Assembly: GCA_030848705.1 (NCBI GenBank)
Contig: CM061245.1
Coordinates: forward strand, 64,196,006 to 64,260,005
Length of the DNA stretch: 64,000 nucleotides
Source: Heracleum sosnowskyi
Taxonomy: Eukaryota; Streptophyta; Magnoliopsida; Apiales; Apiaceae
Direction of reading: 5' to 3'
Positions 21,175 through 34,900 of the stretch are shown here, piece after piece. The notes beneath the pieces were generated by a model that did no database searches, was not told the origin of the DNA, and worked only from the letters and a program-made list of their open reading frames with translations. Within the stretch, counting starts at the first letter, position 1, and each line of letters begins with the position of its first letter. A program made the position numbers and the translations under genes.

Positions 21175-22543
21175 TGTTAGGTCCTGATAAGTTTGTAGAA
21201 GGGGGGTTGAATACAAACTATACCGTTTTATCGAATTTGTTCTTTAAATGATTTAATTGTTAAGGAACAAATTGATGCGGAATAAAATGAAACAAGATTC
21301 AAGTTAAATAAAACTATATTAAACTTGAAGGGTGTTACAAATGGTACTGAATACAAGATTGAATCTCAAATAAATTAAAACAAATCTAGAATAAATTCGA
21401 CATGAATTTATCTATTTTTGTAATAAAATGATTTAACAATATTTGATAATTTGAGATTCGTTCTAGGGATAAAAATCCGCTAGATAGTCAAAGCAATACA
21501 AGTAATCAACTTCTAGTGGTTTGGATTTAACAATACAAACTAGAATTAATTGCTTGAGAAGAAATAAGATTTAAAGCTTCTGTGTTCTTGAGTAAATGCT
21601 TCTGTGTTCTTTTCTTTTGTTTTCAACAACTGCGTTCTGCTGTCTGTCCTTCTTTGATTTTATATGAAAGCAAAAAGCCTTGTATGACCTGCCAATATTA
21701 GCTCGGTAGAACCTTGATGACAGTATGACCTACAAGTAAAACGTCCGGTATGACCTGAACCAAATCACCAACTCTCGGTATGACCAAGGAAAAAGATCTG
21801 TATGACCTGACACAATTGACTTATATGACCTGAGTAAAACTCGGTAGAACCTAAGGTGATAATACACTAGGTCATACCAATTCTACAAAGCAGGTCATAC
21901 CGAGATTTTAAGAAAGAAAATCCTTTTAATTTATTTTAAATAGATTAAATTCTTGATTAAAATAATTCTTTTATAGAATTAAATTAATAAATAATTTAAA
22001 CTACTATCATAACTAATTTAATAAATAAATTAATTCTGATAGAATTAATTTATTAATTAAATTAAATTAATAAATTTAAGGAAGATAATTTAAAAACCCT
22101 GCATTACTCTATCTTCTGAAAACCACTGAATATAGATGATTGAATTCCACTGATTGATGTCGTCATTCGATGCACTGTCTGGTTTCATGAATAACTGACT
22201 TCAATGATAATTCTTCATCTTTAAAACATTTAAAGCTGTGGCTTCTTTATTTTAGCTTTGACAAAACTCTGTATCCTGTACTTCTTCCGTCACCATCTGG
22301 AAATCTCTGTCACTGTAGTAAATCCACTATCTTGAATACTTCACTGAGGCTTGAACAATAAATTGAACTTCTTTCAATGTAGAATAACTTCAAGTCTGTA
22401 GATGACTTTAATTCTCCATTCTCTTGACAGATAAAACTATCTGAGATTCCTGTGACATATTAACTTATTATTTACTTATTACATACTTGTTTAAATTAAG
22501 TTGTTTCCTCGGAATATTAATAGGCCTAAACATATGCCTTTCA
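21175..22543 (-). repeat. 5' LTR of the Sirevirus
   Basis: 1369 bp from TGTTAGGTCC (plus strand) to ATATGCCTTTCA, flanked internally by the PBS. A TATA box (CATATAAAAT on the minus strand, 21657-21666) follows an array of CTCGGTATGACCT-like repeats. Related but diverged LTRs occur at 39971-41261 and 60391-61643. Confidence 0.88.
21685..21906 (-). promoter_or_regulatory. U3 repeat array upstream of the Sirevirus TATA box
   Basis: About ten copies of a motif with consensus CTCGGTATGACCT, eight in one orientation and two reversed (ending AGGTCATACCGAG at 21891-21903). They lie about 20 bp upstream of the TATA box in transcription sense. Repeated, partly palindromic motifs with a CGG core in U3 are a known Sirevirus trait. 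An enhancer role is inferred. Confidence 0.55.
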
Positions 22544-23832
22544 TAATATTTTTAGTAATTGTATTTGTTAAGAAAAATAAGTAGACATGTTAAAATAGGT
22601 AAACTTTAAAAAAATAATTATAACATTAAAATAGGTTTAAAAATAAATAACTAAAGGTTTGTCCGTGATATTTTTGGAAAATGAGGGGTTTTAGTAAAGA
22701 AAAATAGAAAAATAAACATATTTTAGTTAAAAAAGGTAATTGCTCGTGATATATTTGAAAAAGTAGGGGAATTTGTTAGAAAAAATAGAAAAAATAATGT
22801 ATTTTAGGTGAAAAAGGTAATTGGTTATAAATAGGTAATATTATTATTTAATAATATATTTCTATAAATAAGTAAGGTTAATTAAGTAAAAACATGAAGT
22901 ACAGTTAATTAAGGACAATTAAGTAAAATCACAAATTACCATATCGACCAACCAAACTTTTAATGTTTCGTCTATTATATAATAGTATTGATAGTAAGTA
23001 TAGTATAGATCTGTATTAAACAATAATAATCAAAATATGGTATAATTCGTAATTTAGTTAACTTATTCATTTTTTTGTTAATACCTTCATTTTTTGGTAT
23101 CCTTTAATACAAATTGATTTTTAAATAAAAATAAATAATAAATAAATTGCAAGATATCCGCTGGTACCGAGTGTCATTTAACTCAATTTTTTAGTGACCT
23201 AAATTCTGCAAAACTCTACACTAAACTATAATAAGCAAAATATGGTATAATTTGTATAATTTGGTAACACATTTCTTTTCGTTTAACACCGCCCTTTTCT
23301 GATATTTTTTAATATCAATTAATTTTAAATAAAATTAACAAAAATAAATCACAATATATTCGTAAGTAATCATTCACCGAGTATCAATTAACTCATCTTT
23401 CGTACAAACACAAATTCTAAAAAATTCCCGTTAAACAATATACAATATTAAAGGTTGTTGTACATAGAGTTTAACATTCGATTTCCACGTACAACATAAA
23501 AATTTTTATATTTAAAACTCCATTAATAATGTACTATTAAAATTATTAAAAAGATCAAAAGACAAATATTATTTAAAAATTATTATATAAAAATATATTT
23601 AATAATATTTCGTGTTTTGCACCGACTATAAGCCGGTAATTTTTAAAAGGGGGTAGCATGTTTGAATTGAATATAATTATATTCATTTTCATGAACATGT
23701 GAATTAGTTAAAAGTAATATTTGATATTTGATAAATGTAATAAAAAAACGAAACCTATTAAACAAAATTACGAACATAAATAAGCAGGTAGAATTACATT
23801 TGAGTAGTTATTGGTACCTAAAATAAAGGGGG
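22544..23832 (+). promoter_or_regulatory. 5' flank and presumed promoter of the MPK6-like gene
   Basis: About 1.3 kb of AT-rich DNA between the Sirevirus LTR and the start codon. It has no coding frame. It contains an imperfect direct repeat of about 80 bp (22666-22745 and 22749-22828) and a larger imperfect tandem duplication (23011-23430). I cannot place the transcription start or a convincing TATA box. Because the Sirevirus inserted here, any older upstream promoter sequence now lies left of the window. Confidence 0.4.
23011..23430. repeat. Imperfect tandem duplication of about 210 bp in the MPK6 5' flank
   Basis: 23011-23220 and 23221-23430 share an order of segments: AATATGGTATAAT near the start, a central run of Ts and As, then CACCGAGTATC or ACCGAGTGTC, AACTCA, and an AATTCT close. 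Divergence is substantial, so the duplication is old. Confidence 0.6.
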
Positions 23833-24023
23833 ATGGCTGATGATGCTTCCGACTCCGTGATGTCTGATGCTGAACCGGGCGGCGGAAATGAAAAGATTCC
23901 GGCAAGTCCGAGTCACGGCGGATTATTCATACAATACAATATCTTTGGTAACATTTTCGAGGTGAGTTGCAAGTACAAGCCTCCTGTTCTTCCTATTGGC
24001 AAAGGCGCTTACGGCATCGTCTG
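23833..24023 (+). CDS. MPK6: MPK6 exon 1
   Basis: Encodes residues 1-63 and two bases of codon 64. It carries an acidic, Gly-rich N-terminal tail, the MPK6-typical FIQYNIFGNIFEV segment and the Gly-rich loop. The start ATG follows AAAGGGGG, and no in-frame ATG precedes it. The donor is TG|GTATCA; intron 1 is only 79 bp. Confidence 0.93.
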
Positions 24024-27000
24024 GTATCAATCTATCTATCTTTTTTTGAATTTGTTTGTTTTCTCATTTCAATATATTTATACTATATCCTCCTCCTTTC
24101 AGTTCGGCTTTGAATTCGGGTACAAATGAAAATGTTGCCATTAAGAAGATTTCTAATGCTTTCGACAACAAAATTGATGCTAAGAGGACTTTGCGTGAGA
24201 TCAAACTTCTTCGCCATATGGATCATGAAAATGTTAGTCATTGCTACTTACCATTTCTTTTCTTTTCTTTTTTTGCTTATGTATTATAGGCATGTCGTAT
24301 TCGTATTGCCTTATTTAATTTTTCTAAGTAGTCAATCCATATTGAAAGCCTAGATAATAACATACTAAATGTTTATTATTTAATTTTTATGTATTATTTT
24401 TGTTTGCTTATTTGTGTTTGGTAGCCTTAAATGTGTGCTACCAAAGGTCATTATGGACGTAGTAGCATTCATGTAATTCAACATATTGACAGTCTTTGAA
24501 TATGGTTAAAGGTAGTGCTGTCCATACGAGCGGGCCGAGCCGGTCCGTGCCGGTTCACAGGCGGGCCGGCTCATCAACCATGTAACCCGGGAACGTCACA
24601 TTGGTTATCACGGGGCGGGGCGAGGCCCCCGCCCCGTGCTAAAGAATGGTTGGCACGTGCACGGTTTCGCCGGGTTGGCGGGTGAGTTGCGGGTCGGGGC
24701 GGTTTAATTTTTTTTTTAATTTTAATTCGATACAAATAATTGTTTGAAACTATAAAAAAAATTTGGAAGAAAAGAGGACGGTACCTCTAAAAATTTTATT
24801 AATTAAAAAATGTTACAATTAATTTGAGAGGCTCTCTAAAAAAACGGAACAAACCGCATTAACATATTAAAACAATTACAAACCAAACAAATTTTAAAAA
24901 TACAAAACAAAAAAAATGCTTACCACTATTTGATTATTGTTGTTCGTTGGTAGTTCAGGCGGCGTCGGAATCCGAAGTATCCATTGAATTTATAGAGTAG
25001 AAGAGTTCGAATTTATAAGAAATACATATAAAAAAAAGGTCTATCAAAAGTAAAACAGGTATTTGCAAGACATATATAATTAAAAGTTTTATTGAAAGTA
25101 AAATAGGAGTGTGAATTTATATAAGCTGCTTTTCATTTATATAAATTGTTTTTCATACATATAAAAAAAAGTTCTTTTGCAAAAGTAGAATAGGTGTTTG
25201 TTTGACATATATAATTAAAAGTTCGTTTGGAAGTAAAATATAAGTGAGAATTTATATAGAAATTTTTTCAACGAGAGAGCGACTCATTCGAAAGGACTAT
25301 GTTAACATGAAAATTAATAGATAAGACAAGTATTTAATGTATAAAATTTAGGATTTCAATTTTAACAAGAAAAATATGTTTAACGGGAAATAAGTAATTA
25401 TTGTAATTTTATAGATAGAATTTTTAAAAGATGAAATTATTTTGAGAAAAAAACATGAATAGATGAAATTATTTTAACTATTAATTTCTCTCAAACATTT
25501 AAATTAACTTTAACATCTTCAAAATGTTAATAGATGAATTATTTTGTACTCGCACAACATAATTTATTATTGTTAGGTAATATGGGCACTAAAAAAATTA
25601 GAGAAAGACTTGTATAATCAAATGGAATTGTCACCAAACATTAGATTTTGATTAGATTAGTAGATAAATAAAATTAAAATAGGGCCATTTATATTTAAAC
25701 ATTAGTTCCAGTTCTTATTTCCCATACAAATCAGCTCTTCAAATTCCACCGACCACCATGCCTGATAGTCTATTAGACATGCCGGGCGGACGGTTCAGTG
25801 CCGGGCCGTGCCGGGCCGTGCCGGTCCACGTGCCGTGCCGGTCCCGGTTTCCATAAATCCAACCCGTATTCGCCCCGTTACAGAAAACGAGCCGTGCCGA
25901 GTTGATTCGGCCCGTTCCCGATCCGAGTTTTCCGAGCCATTTGGCCGTGCCGTGCCCGGGTTGCACGTTCAGAACCGCTTGTATGGCCACCTCTAGTTAA
26001 AGGCCAGTTGTTTTCTATGTAGACTAGGTAAATTGTAGACCCCTTAGACTTAATATCAATCATTAGATTAATTTTTAACGTGCGACTTAGATTGAGAAAT
26101 TTGTGTTAATGATATATTAGTATTGTACTGCAGTTATATTTTGTATATAATATATAATTTATACATACATTCTAGGCATATCATATCAAAATGTAATATA
26201 ACAACTAAACTAAGAACCACAATTAGTTTATTATATCCCATTATGCATTACAAGACAAAGTAATGTGCAGTACGAAATAAAATACGTAATATTTTAGTTG
26301 CAGTATTATATATGATATGCAGTACAAGTGAAAAAAGATTGTAGTACAATGAAAAAATTGTTGTATAGATACAAAAAATATATTGCAGTACAAGTTAATA
26401 CATATAATTCAGAACAATTAATTGTATAATAAATGTTACTTTTTTTTTTGCTAAGCTGAATATATATAAAGAAGCAAAAAAGAATACAGGGGTTGACCCT
26501 TGCTCTAAGACAGGCCTTAGAGAGGACTATCTAAAATCAATCTACCAACGAAGATTGAGGATAGAAAGAAAACAAAAGATGGGAACCCCCAACAACCTAG
26601 CACTAAACCTAAGTAGTTAGCCAAAATGTATAGTCATCTATACAATCTAAAGAAGTAAACCAGCTATTAGTACTAAGTTTAACTCGAATATCTAAAATGA
26701 TGCCATCAAATAACTTGTGCGGGTTGAAGCAGCCTTTCCCATGCATACGGGCATTTCCTTCACGCCATAGATGGTAGAAGAACACCTGAGCTGCAAGAAG
26801 GCAAATAGATCTACGAACTGGATTAGCCAAAGAGCCCCAGGAGAGGTCCAACCAAGTGCTTGCTTGTAAATGAACATTAAGTACAGATGCAAGTTTTTGA
26901 AGCACAAACGAGCTGTAAGGACAAGAGATAAACAAATGAGAAGAAGTCTCAACCCGTCCAATACAAAGACCACACTGTTGAGATAACGAAATGCCAAGAG

Positions 27001-30000
27001 GCCAGCCTGTTAAGGGTTGGTAACATATCCCAGCAGAGAATCCATTCATGATGAGCATATCTTGGGATGTGAAGCTTATGCCAAACCAGATTGTGCCAAT
27101 GAATAACAGGAAGTCGAAATCTAGTTGAGTCCCAAATGTGCGAATCTTTTATTTTGTGAACAGCAACTCCATTCCAAAGAATAATAAATGTTACTTTGAC
27201 TGTTATAAAATAGTAATATACTAAATACATGTATATATGTGTGTATTTATTTCTTTTACTTAATAAAGTTGAATAAATATAGCCATTGGATTGTAAATAA
27301 ATGAAAAGTGGAGATTTGGTCTAACAAGTCTACATAGAACATCTATGGTTAAATGCACAATTGATCACTTTGATTTGGGAATAATAATGCATGACTAAGA
27401 ATATGACTGTTAACTTTCTTTTGGTTGAAAAAGTTTAGTTTAGTACCTATCTAGTTGCCAAAAAACACAAATAATGCCAGTTAGATATTGTGCTTTGCTT
27501 TAGAGGATTGAATCTTGCGCAAAGAGTTGTTCTGGTAGTGGGACTGATGTTGATGCATATGATTAGCAATTGTGGAGGATATATGTTCCACGGAAGAGGG
27601 TTCTTGATAACCATTGCTAAGTCCATTAAGAAATAGTAAATTACATCTTTAAAGTCTAGCTGCTCTGAAAATCTTATAATGGTTTTATGGACCCATAGGT
27701 TTCCCTGGCAGAAAGTATGCATACTTACATAGAAGTATCTTGTGCACCTGAATGTTTTTTTTGTTCAAGTCCTATTTTCTGCGAGTGTAAAGCAACTATG
27801 TTACCCCAAATTTATATTTCACCTCAGAATATTGTTTCGGAGACTTTGACAGTATGGACACTTGACATTTTGTCTTGGGACAAAAACATGCAAATTTAGA
27901 TCTAAGCTATTTGTTTGTAGTGCCTTATGAAAGCATATTTAGCTCAATTGCTTTGTTGTATTTATATTTGCTATAGATCGATGTAATTGACCAGGAATGA
28001 AGTCTACTGATTGAGGATATGGGTTCCGAAAGGTTAATTGATGAATATAAGACTAAAACCCATTTATAATGTTCAAATACGTAAGAGAATGAAGATTAAA
28101 GTAATATATATAGAGATTTTTAAAACATGACAACCCAGGAAAATCCTAATAAAGATGACCCAGTCCTAAACGATCAACTTTAAATAATTTACACTGTTAT
28201 CTAGGAAATACAAGCACAGGGGCACAGCAGGAATAATTACACTAAAGTAGGGTGTGAGAAGGGAATATAAGCGAGAGAGAGAGAGAGGGGGAGAGAGAGA
28301 GAGAGAGAGAGACTTACCTATGGAGTGTATCGAGTAGTATTTATCCAAATTTATGAGTACTATCTTTTGCTGTCCTGAGTACTCTATTGTGTTTAAGCAT
28401 TCAAATTGTAGCAATTTGGTATCAGAGTCGTACGGTTCAATACGGGAAGCAATAAGTGCGCCGCCGTCTAATCGTAGTATATTGCCTAATAAGATGATAA
28501 TTATGTAACCCAAATTAGTTCACCTCTATTAAGTAATATAATAGTTTCAATAAATAACCTCCTAAATCTCTATTCCGTATCATTCTTCTTGCTATTGAAA
28601 ATAAGCTTGCTCATGAGTTTTTATACAAGTTGGTAATGAAAAACTACGTGGTAAGAGTAATATTGCTCAAACAATTGTGCATCTCGTTAGAGGATTTCAT
28701 GAACACAAGTCTGGGGATGTTGGGAGACAATGTTGAAATTTTTCGAAACATAGAGTTACTTTCAAAATATGCCCTAAACAAAATGACTTGACTTATACTA
28801 TATCTCCTGATTTTTATTCAGCCATAATAAATAAATAATTACTTAATTTGAAACAGGCTCCTCGCGCTCTAGTGATGGGTCAATTTTAAAAATATGAGCT
28901 TACATTGCATGAGTTAGATAAATCATATTATAAGCTTCAAAACTTGAGACAAAGTACAAAGTTGAATTGAGAAAAATGAAGAGGAAAGACATGAAAAGAA
29001 GAGAAAAGAGAGGGCTAATAGGAATTTACATACCTCAACTTCTTGGTAAGAATGACAAATCACATTTGAGGTTGTCGAAATAGTTGAGGGAAATGAAATT
29101 GCACTGGAAATCAAGTATGCTGAGGACACAAATATGGGAAATCAGTTGAACAAGGAAAATGTGGTTGTACCAGATTCTTTGAGTTGCAGGGAGCATGAGG
29201 GAGGAATTGTTTTGATGTAGTTTGAGAATCTCACGTGCAAGTGCAGCTAGTTTTGCTTGTTCAAGAAAAACAAACAAGTGGTTGATGATGTTATTGAGGT
29301 TGAGCATATCGATCTTTTACCATTCCTGAATACTTTATTTTGGTTGACTTTTCACCAGCAAGGGGAGAATGACGAGGAGCAAAATAAATATAAAAGGAGT
29401 CTTTTATTTTAATTAGTAAATAGTTATATTTATATTTAGTAGAGAGATCGCTGCTCTATTACTTGTATGTTTTTTTATGTGGGATTAAAAGTTATTAAGT
29501 ATGTAGCTTATAAATAGTAAGCCGAATTGTTTACGGACCTTAGTCCATTAGGTTATGCAATCATTATGTATTCTGTTATCTATGTATTGATGTAATCCCC
29601 ACATGTCATCTAAGACTTTATTATTCAGAAATTATTGAATCGTTTGTAGTCTCGTATTTGGGTCGAGACACATCTTAATTTATGCCTCTTGTATTTGGGT
29701 TGCGACACATCTTAATTTATGCCTTCCGCGGTTGAGAAACCGTTGGGTTAGTGGATTTTCTGCAGGTAATCCACCCAAGTTACTGTTATTCTTGTTTTAT
29801 TATTAGAAATCTATTGCTCTACTAAGCTGTCTTGCATCAAATTTTTACCCTGGTTCCTCATTGGTATGAATAGGCGCAGTTTCATATATATCTTTGCGAC
29901 TTCAGTGGGCTTTATTTGATTTAGCAGATGGACCTTATACTTCTCCATGAATATTTTATTCAGAATTATCTAGCATAATTTGGTCGATAACATGTATATT

Positions 30001-31894
30001 ATTATGTCTGTGCAAGTAAACTATTAAAGAATCAAAGATTTTTGTTTGATTGTACCTAGCCAAAATATTGGAGCAGCCAAAGCTTACATCCAGGATTGGT
30101 GACCATTTAAGTAGGCAGTTCACTCCCAGCAGATGTTTAAAACTTAAGAGAGCTGTTGAAGCGTTCTTGCAAGAAACTCTGTAAAAGAAATATTTTTTTT
30201 ACAGCTATATCATTCAAAAGAGTGCAAGAATTATTGGGATCAAACTTTATACTTCGAAAGCTGCAGGGGTGAAGGAAAATTTATAAGTTTGGAGTCTGTT
30301 TTATGAATTTCAAAATCTTCAGCATATTCATGATTTAACAATTAATTTAGTATCACACTTAGACATTTGTGGTCGTTTGTTGGATTATATTTTGATTCCT
30401 TCAAGCCTTCTAATATTGTATGATATCAAAATCACGCAAAGCTTCTTTTTCCAAAGCCAGAATTGAGTTAATCGTTCTCTGTTATGCATTAATTTTGTCC
30501 TACATATTATGTTAGGGAGAACTATAGACATCTAGTAAATCTTTCCTGTGCTCTTACTGTCTTTGTAAGTGTTCAAGCATTGTTGCGAGAAAGCTGTAAA
30601 CAAGGCTTCAATTCCAAAAGCTAGAATTGCTTTAATCGTTCCGTGTTCTGCATTAATTTTGTCCTATGTATTGTTTGGGAGAACTATGTTAATGTAGTAA
30701 ATCGTTGTTGTGCTCTTATTTGATGACAAATGAGATGATCATACATGCATGTTTATCTTGATTATCATTCTTTGCACATAAGGAGAACCGTTTAACACCA
30801 AATTAACAATTTTGCTAACCCAATAACTCGATGCAAGTTTCTCACCAACCACTTTACTTGACCTATTTATCCAGGTCATTGCGATAAGAGATATTATACC
30901 CCCTCCACGGAGAGCAGCATTTAATGATGTCTACATTGCATATGAACTAATGGACACCGACCTTCATCAGATTATACGTTCGAACCAGGCACTATCAGAG
31001 GAGCACTGCCAGGTGCTAATTTGTTATATACTTTTGAATACAGACATTATATTTTTCTATATCTTTAGGGTTAATAATGATTCAATGAAGTGACTTTCAA
31101 ACCTTGAAAGATGATACTTCTAATGTAGGCACTATCAGAGGAGCACTGCCAGGTGCTAATTTTTTATATACTTGTGAACACATAGACATTATATTTTACT
31201 ATATCTTTAGGGTTAATAATGATTCAATGAAGTGACTTTCAAACCATTAAGATGATACTTCTAATGTATTTGTTGAAAATATGTTGTTTTCTTTTTATCT
31301 GGGAATCTTTGACTGTGCTAGTATAACTTGTACCCTGTAATAACCAATATTCTATTTTGTCACTTTGGCTTTCATGTAATTAGGGTTCTCTATGTTTTTC
31401 ATTTTGTACAAACTTTGTGTTCCTTTATTTTCAGAAAAGTTGCTCCATAACACTGAAACAGAAATCCCTGTAAGTTATCTGATTGATTCTGAAAATGAAG
31501 TCGAGAGACTCAGTAATCATGCTGTCTTCTTGTTGTTCAATTCTTATTATTTAGTAATCATGCTCTCTTCTTGTTCAATTCTTATTATTTGCAAATTGTC
31601 TCTTCATTAAAGCTGTTATCTCATCTTCTATTTACACTTTATTTTCTTGTATTTTTGTATATGCCAACTTCATTAAAGCTGTCATTAAAGCTGTTATGTG
31701 TTATCTCATCTTCTATTTACACTTTTTTTTCTTGTATTTTTGTATATGCCAACTTAATGCTAAATTGCTAATCCTTGCATGTGCCCATGCTGGAGCACTT
31801 GCAAAACTGAAGTATCATTACAAAGATAGTTGCTAACAAAATCACCCACTCTAGAGGTGTGCTTAAGATAAGAAGACTTTATTACAAGCACGTT

Positions 31895-31925
<31 letters not shown>

Positions 31926-34900
31926 TAATATATATATCAGTGAAGGTTGTGTGGCACAGGTTGGTCTTGTGTAATTGAACATATATTTAGAAGATAAAGA
32001 ACCAAATCAAAATGATTACGTCCCCTTTGTGTAAGATCTCTTGAAGTTCTTGCGATTTACAGTAGTATTAGAGTAGGGGTCTTGATCAAATGTACCTCAA
32101 ATGACCTGGGCTGATTAACAATGTACCTCAAATGACCTGGGCTGATAAACATGGTCAAGAATTCATGGTCAAATCCATCTAGCATTTACCAATACATTTA
32201 TTCAATGTGTATAAAGATATGTTCTAAGTAATAAGATCTTTCTAAATTTCAGCAAGTACAAACACCGACAAATTTCTAGCAGTCAGACCTTTCTAAGTAA
32301 TAAGATACAATCATACAACTATAGTATTAAGTAGAGTATATTAACAGTTGTAACATTTTTTTAGCCTTGATATATGCGGTCATGATTAAGACACATATGT
32401 CAGATTTTATTAGCTGAATCTACGAATTCGTGAAATTAGCTTGAGTGAGCAGAAGGTATTATGAAACTGTTGCAATATAGAACGAGATCAATTTCTCACA
32501 CTTATGTGCGGTCACCTTTAGGTAATATGGATAATATGCATCTGAAACACGAGTAAATGTTAGAAAGGTATGGGTTTACTTTTTTATTTTTTTATATAGT
32601 TTCAAAAGAAACAGCATGAAAAGGCAACTGAGATGAAGTTTATTATATGAATAATACTTTGTAAGCTATGCTAAACTAAAAAACATAAGGTTTAAAGAAC
32701 TTATGTGATTGATGCAGAGAAGAGAACAATTAAGTTAGTTTATTATATAAGTTTACATTATTGTTTAGATTAGTGTAGTTGCAATTATTTATTTGTATCA
32801 TGTGAGTAGGAATATTATAGAAATTTAATATATATGGTAGTAGAAAAAAATCTTTTTATCTATGATATTACTTGTCCTCTAGATTTAGTTATTCACCTAT
32901 ATCCGGTGATCTCCTTGTTAACTATTGTGAACTTTATTATTTGGAGGTATGATAATTATGAATTGATGATTATTGGATAAATCAGTGGATTTATTTGTCA
33001 CTCTACTGACTCTTCGTTGAGATATGTTTTATCCTTTGCTTGGATCCTTTTCTTTAACCTTGTCCTCCATTACTATGCAAAGGATGTCAAACCCCAAAAT
33101 CTGTCACAAGGACTATTTAATTAACTGTCTTGCTAAAAGCATGTTTACCACGTAATTTCTTGTGAAATTTCTAATTTTTTTTTCATATACCAGCACTTGT
33201 ACTTCTGGGCACTCCAAAATTTGAACCAAATAATCTGTGTTTTTCCGGTGGTGTGCAACACATATGATTTTATAGTGCCATCTTACACAGTGAATGATGA
33301 GCCTAGATGCTTAGATGTTAAATGCACAGCTGGGGGCATGCATGTGTACCACAATTGTGGGGGTCCAATCCAAATTGAAATATTGAAAGATGGAAGAATT
33401 TCTCCTTTTCCCTCTCTACGAACTAAAGAAATTCTATAGGATAATCATAGATCCCATATTTTAGGTATATACTTTTAACTACAATCGGGTACACCAATAT
33501 TACATAACAAAAGGTAAAAAAGTACTTGTTTAGAGCCTAAATGACTTGTATGCCTGTTGGCTATCTTTTTTTCTGGACTTTTAAGTCGAAAAGCAACTAG
33601 TAGGTACTCCTTGCAAAGAATTTCGACCTACAAGTCAAAACCTAATTTTAGCCAAACAGCCCCTATGTCATATGTCATATCATATCAAAATATGAGGACT
33701 CACAGCCCTCAGGTTTGCGTACAAGATCAAGATATCGTTACTTCTCAGAAGCCCACACTAGATTACGTGGTCCCGGTCTCGTATTCCAGTACTTAAACTT
33801 GTGTACACGCCAGAAACCCTTTTAGAAATATATGCTCCTTAAATAGATGAAATTAGTATATGGAATTGTGAAACATATCATGCAGATTTAGATGCATACA
33901 TCTGATCGTCGGATTACCTATTTTATAGGAGGAAAGAAGCTCTATATCACCGTTGTATTATTCAATGCTTATTGCGTAGTTCAGACTGACTAGCAGTTAA
34001 TTGGTTGATCTCACTATTTGTTATTCATTGTATCACAATTGTATTTTTCTGCAAAAGAGACAGGCCATCTAGATTTGTTTGAATTCATCTTAAATGAAGC
34101 TCCCATCGGTTCAACAAATATTTGTGTCAAGTATCTTATCAGTTCAAAGTTCTTTCTCTACCCTTCTGTAAGTTCATTATGTGGATCAGGCCGAATAGCA
34201 TATAATTACTGTGTTGTTTATTGTGCAGTACTTTCTGTATCAGATCCTCCGGGGCTTGAAGTACATACATTCGGCAAGTGTCCTGCACAGAGATTTGAAA
34301 CCTAGCAATCTACTCTTAAATGCCAATTGTGATCTAAAGATTTGCGATTTTGGACTCGCCCGTGTCACTTCGGAAACTGATTTTATGACAGAATATGTTG
34401 TTACAAGATGGTATAGAGCACCAGAACTACTGCTAAATTCATCTGATTATACTGCTGCTATTGATGTATGGTCGGTGGGTTGCATTTTCATGGAATTGAT
34501 GGATAGAAAGCCCTTGTTTCCTGGAAGGGATCATGTACACCAGCTAAGATTGCTTCTGGAGGTGATGTTTCTTGTCTGTTGATACAGTGTTTTCCAATTT
34601 GTGATCATAAGCCCGACATAATTTATTTTACAATATGGTATTTTCACTTATCTGGTTGCATTATCATTTTTATTGAATTGCACACCTACAAGTAACATCC
34701 AGAAAAAATATACATAATACTCTCGTAGTGTCAGGGAATAGCAATCTATGTCTTTGCCGGAATCATGTTTGGCGGTAGGACTTAGACCTAGCAATTTTGG
34801 TACACAGCACGCGAACGCGACACGAAAATTACGAGTACGAGTTTTAATTTTTGGTACACGAAACTCGAAAGTACATAAAAGATTTAATGTCGGATATGGG

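Larger units (their letters stand above)
2261..22543 (-). mobile_element. Sirevirus-type Ty1/copia retrotransposon, split by Tekay A
   Basis: Read on the minus strand the order is 5' LTR (22543-21175), PBS, long gag with a CCHC knuckle, copia protease, integrase core, RT with YVDD, RNase H, then an extra ORF downstream of pol. PR-IN-RT-RH order defines copia. The large gag, the post-pol ORF and the repeats with a CGG core upstream of TATA boxes fit the Sirevirus (SIRE/Maximus) group. The complete Tekay A at 6136-18498 is inserted in it, and its left end is cut at 2260 by another Tekay A copy, so its 3' LTR is not visible. It is defective, with an integrase deletion and frameshifts. Its right flank would supply the TSD TAATA (22544-22548), unverifiable here. 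Confidence 0.85.
24511..27343. mobile_element. Possible Mutator-like non-autonomous element hosting a hAT and a LINE
   Basis: TATGGTTAAA occurs at 24501-24510 and 27344-27353. The inner ends share TTCTATGTAGACT in inverted orientation (left end just after the hAT at about 26014, right end at about 27325-27338). Removing the hAT and the LINE leaves about 590 bp. A 9-10 bp TSD and imperfect TIRs suit a MULE-type element. The hAT landed across the left target duplication, which blurs that end. Confidence 0.4.
24233..30874 (+). other. MPK6 intron 2 (6.6 kb, transposon-laden)
   Basis: GTTAGT to TATCCAG. It contains a TIR element with a nested hAT element and LINE fragment (24511-27343), a GA microsatellite, a decayed Ty3 remnant (28416-29860) and a local duplication near 30448-30720. 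No host coding frame is seen. Confidence 0.85.

Noticed and set aside
23833..24129. Reading MPK6 exon 1 through into intron 1
   Set aside because: The frame beyond 24023 is Phe/Tyr-rich intron sequence; splicing at TG|GTATCA restores the conserved kinase sequence.
25739..25996. GC-rich frames at the right end of the intron 2 hAT element
   Set aside because: They arise from the GGCCGTGCC-like subterminal repeats; no transposase motif.
28166..28513. A 115-codon frame on the minus strand in MPK6 intron 2
   Set aside because: It runs through the GA microsatellite (Ser-Leu repeats) and part of a retroelement leader; low complexity, not a gene.
33197..33439. An 80-codon frame with a Cys-rich stretch in MPK6 intron 3
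   Set aside because: No recognised family, no splice logic with MPK6 exons; noted only as a possible relic.
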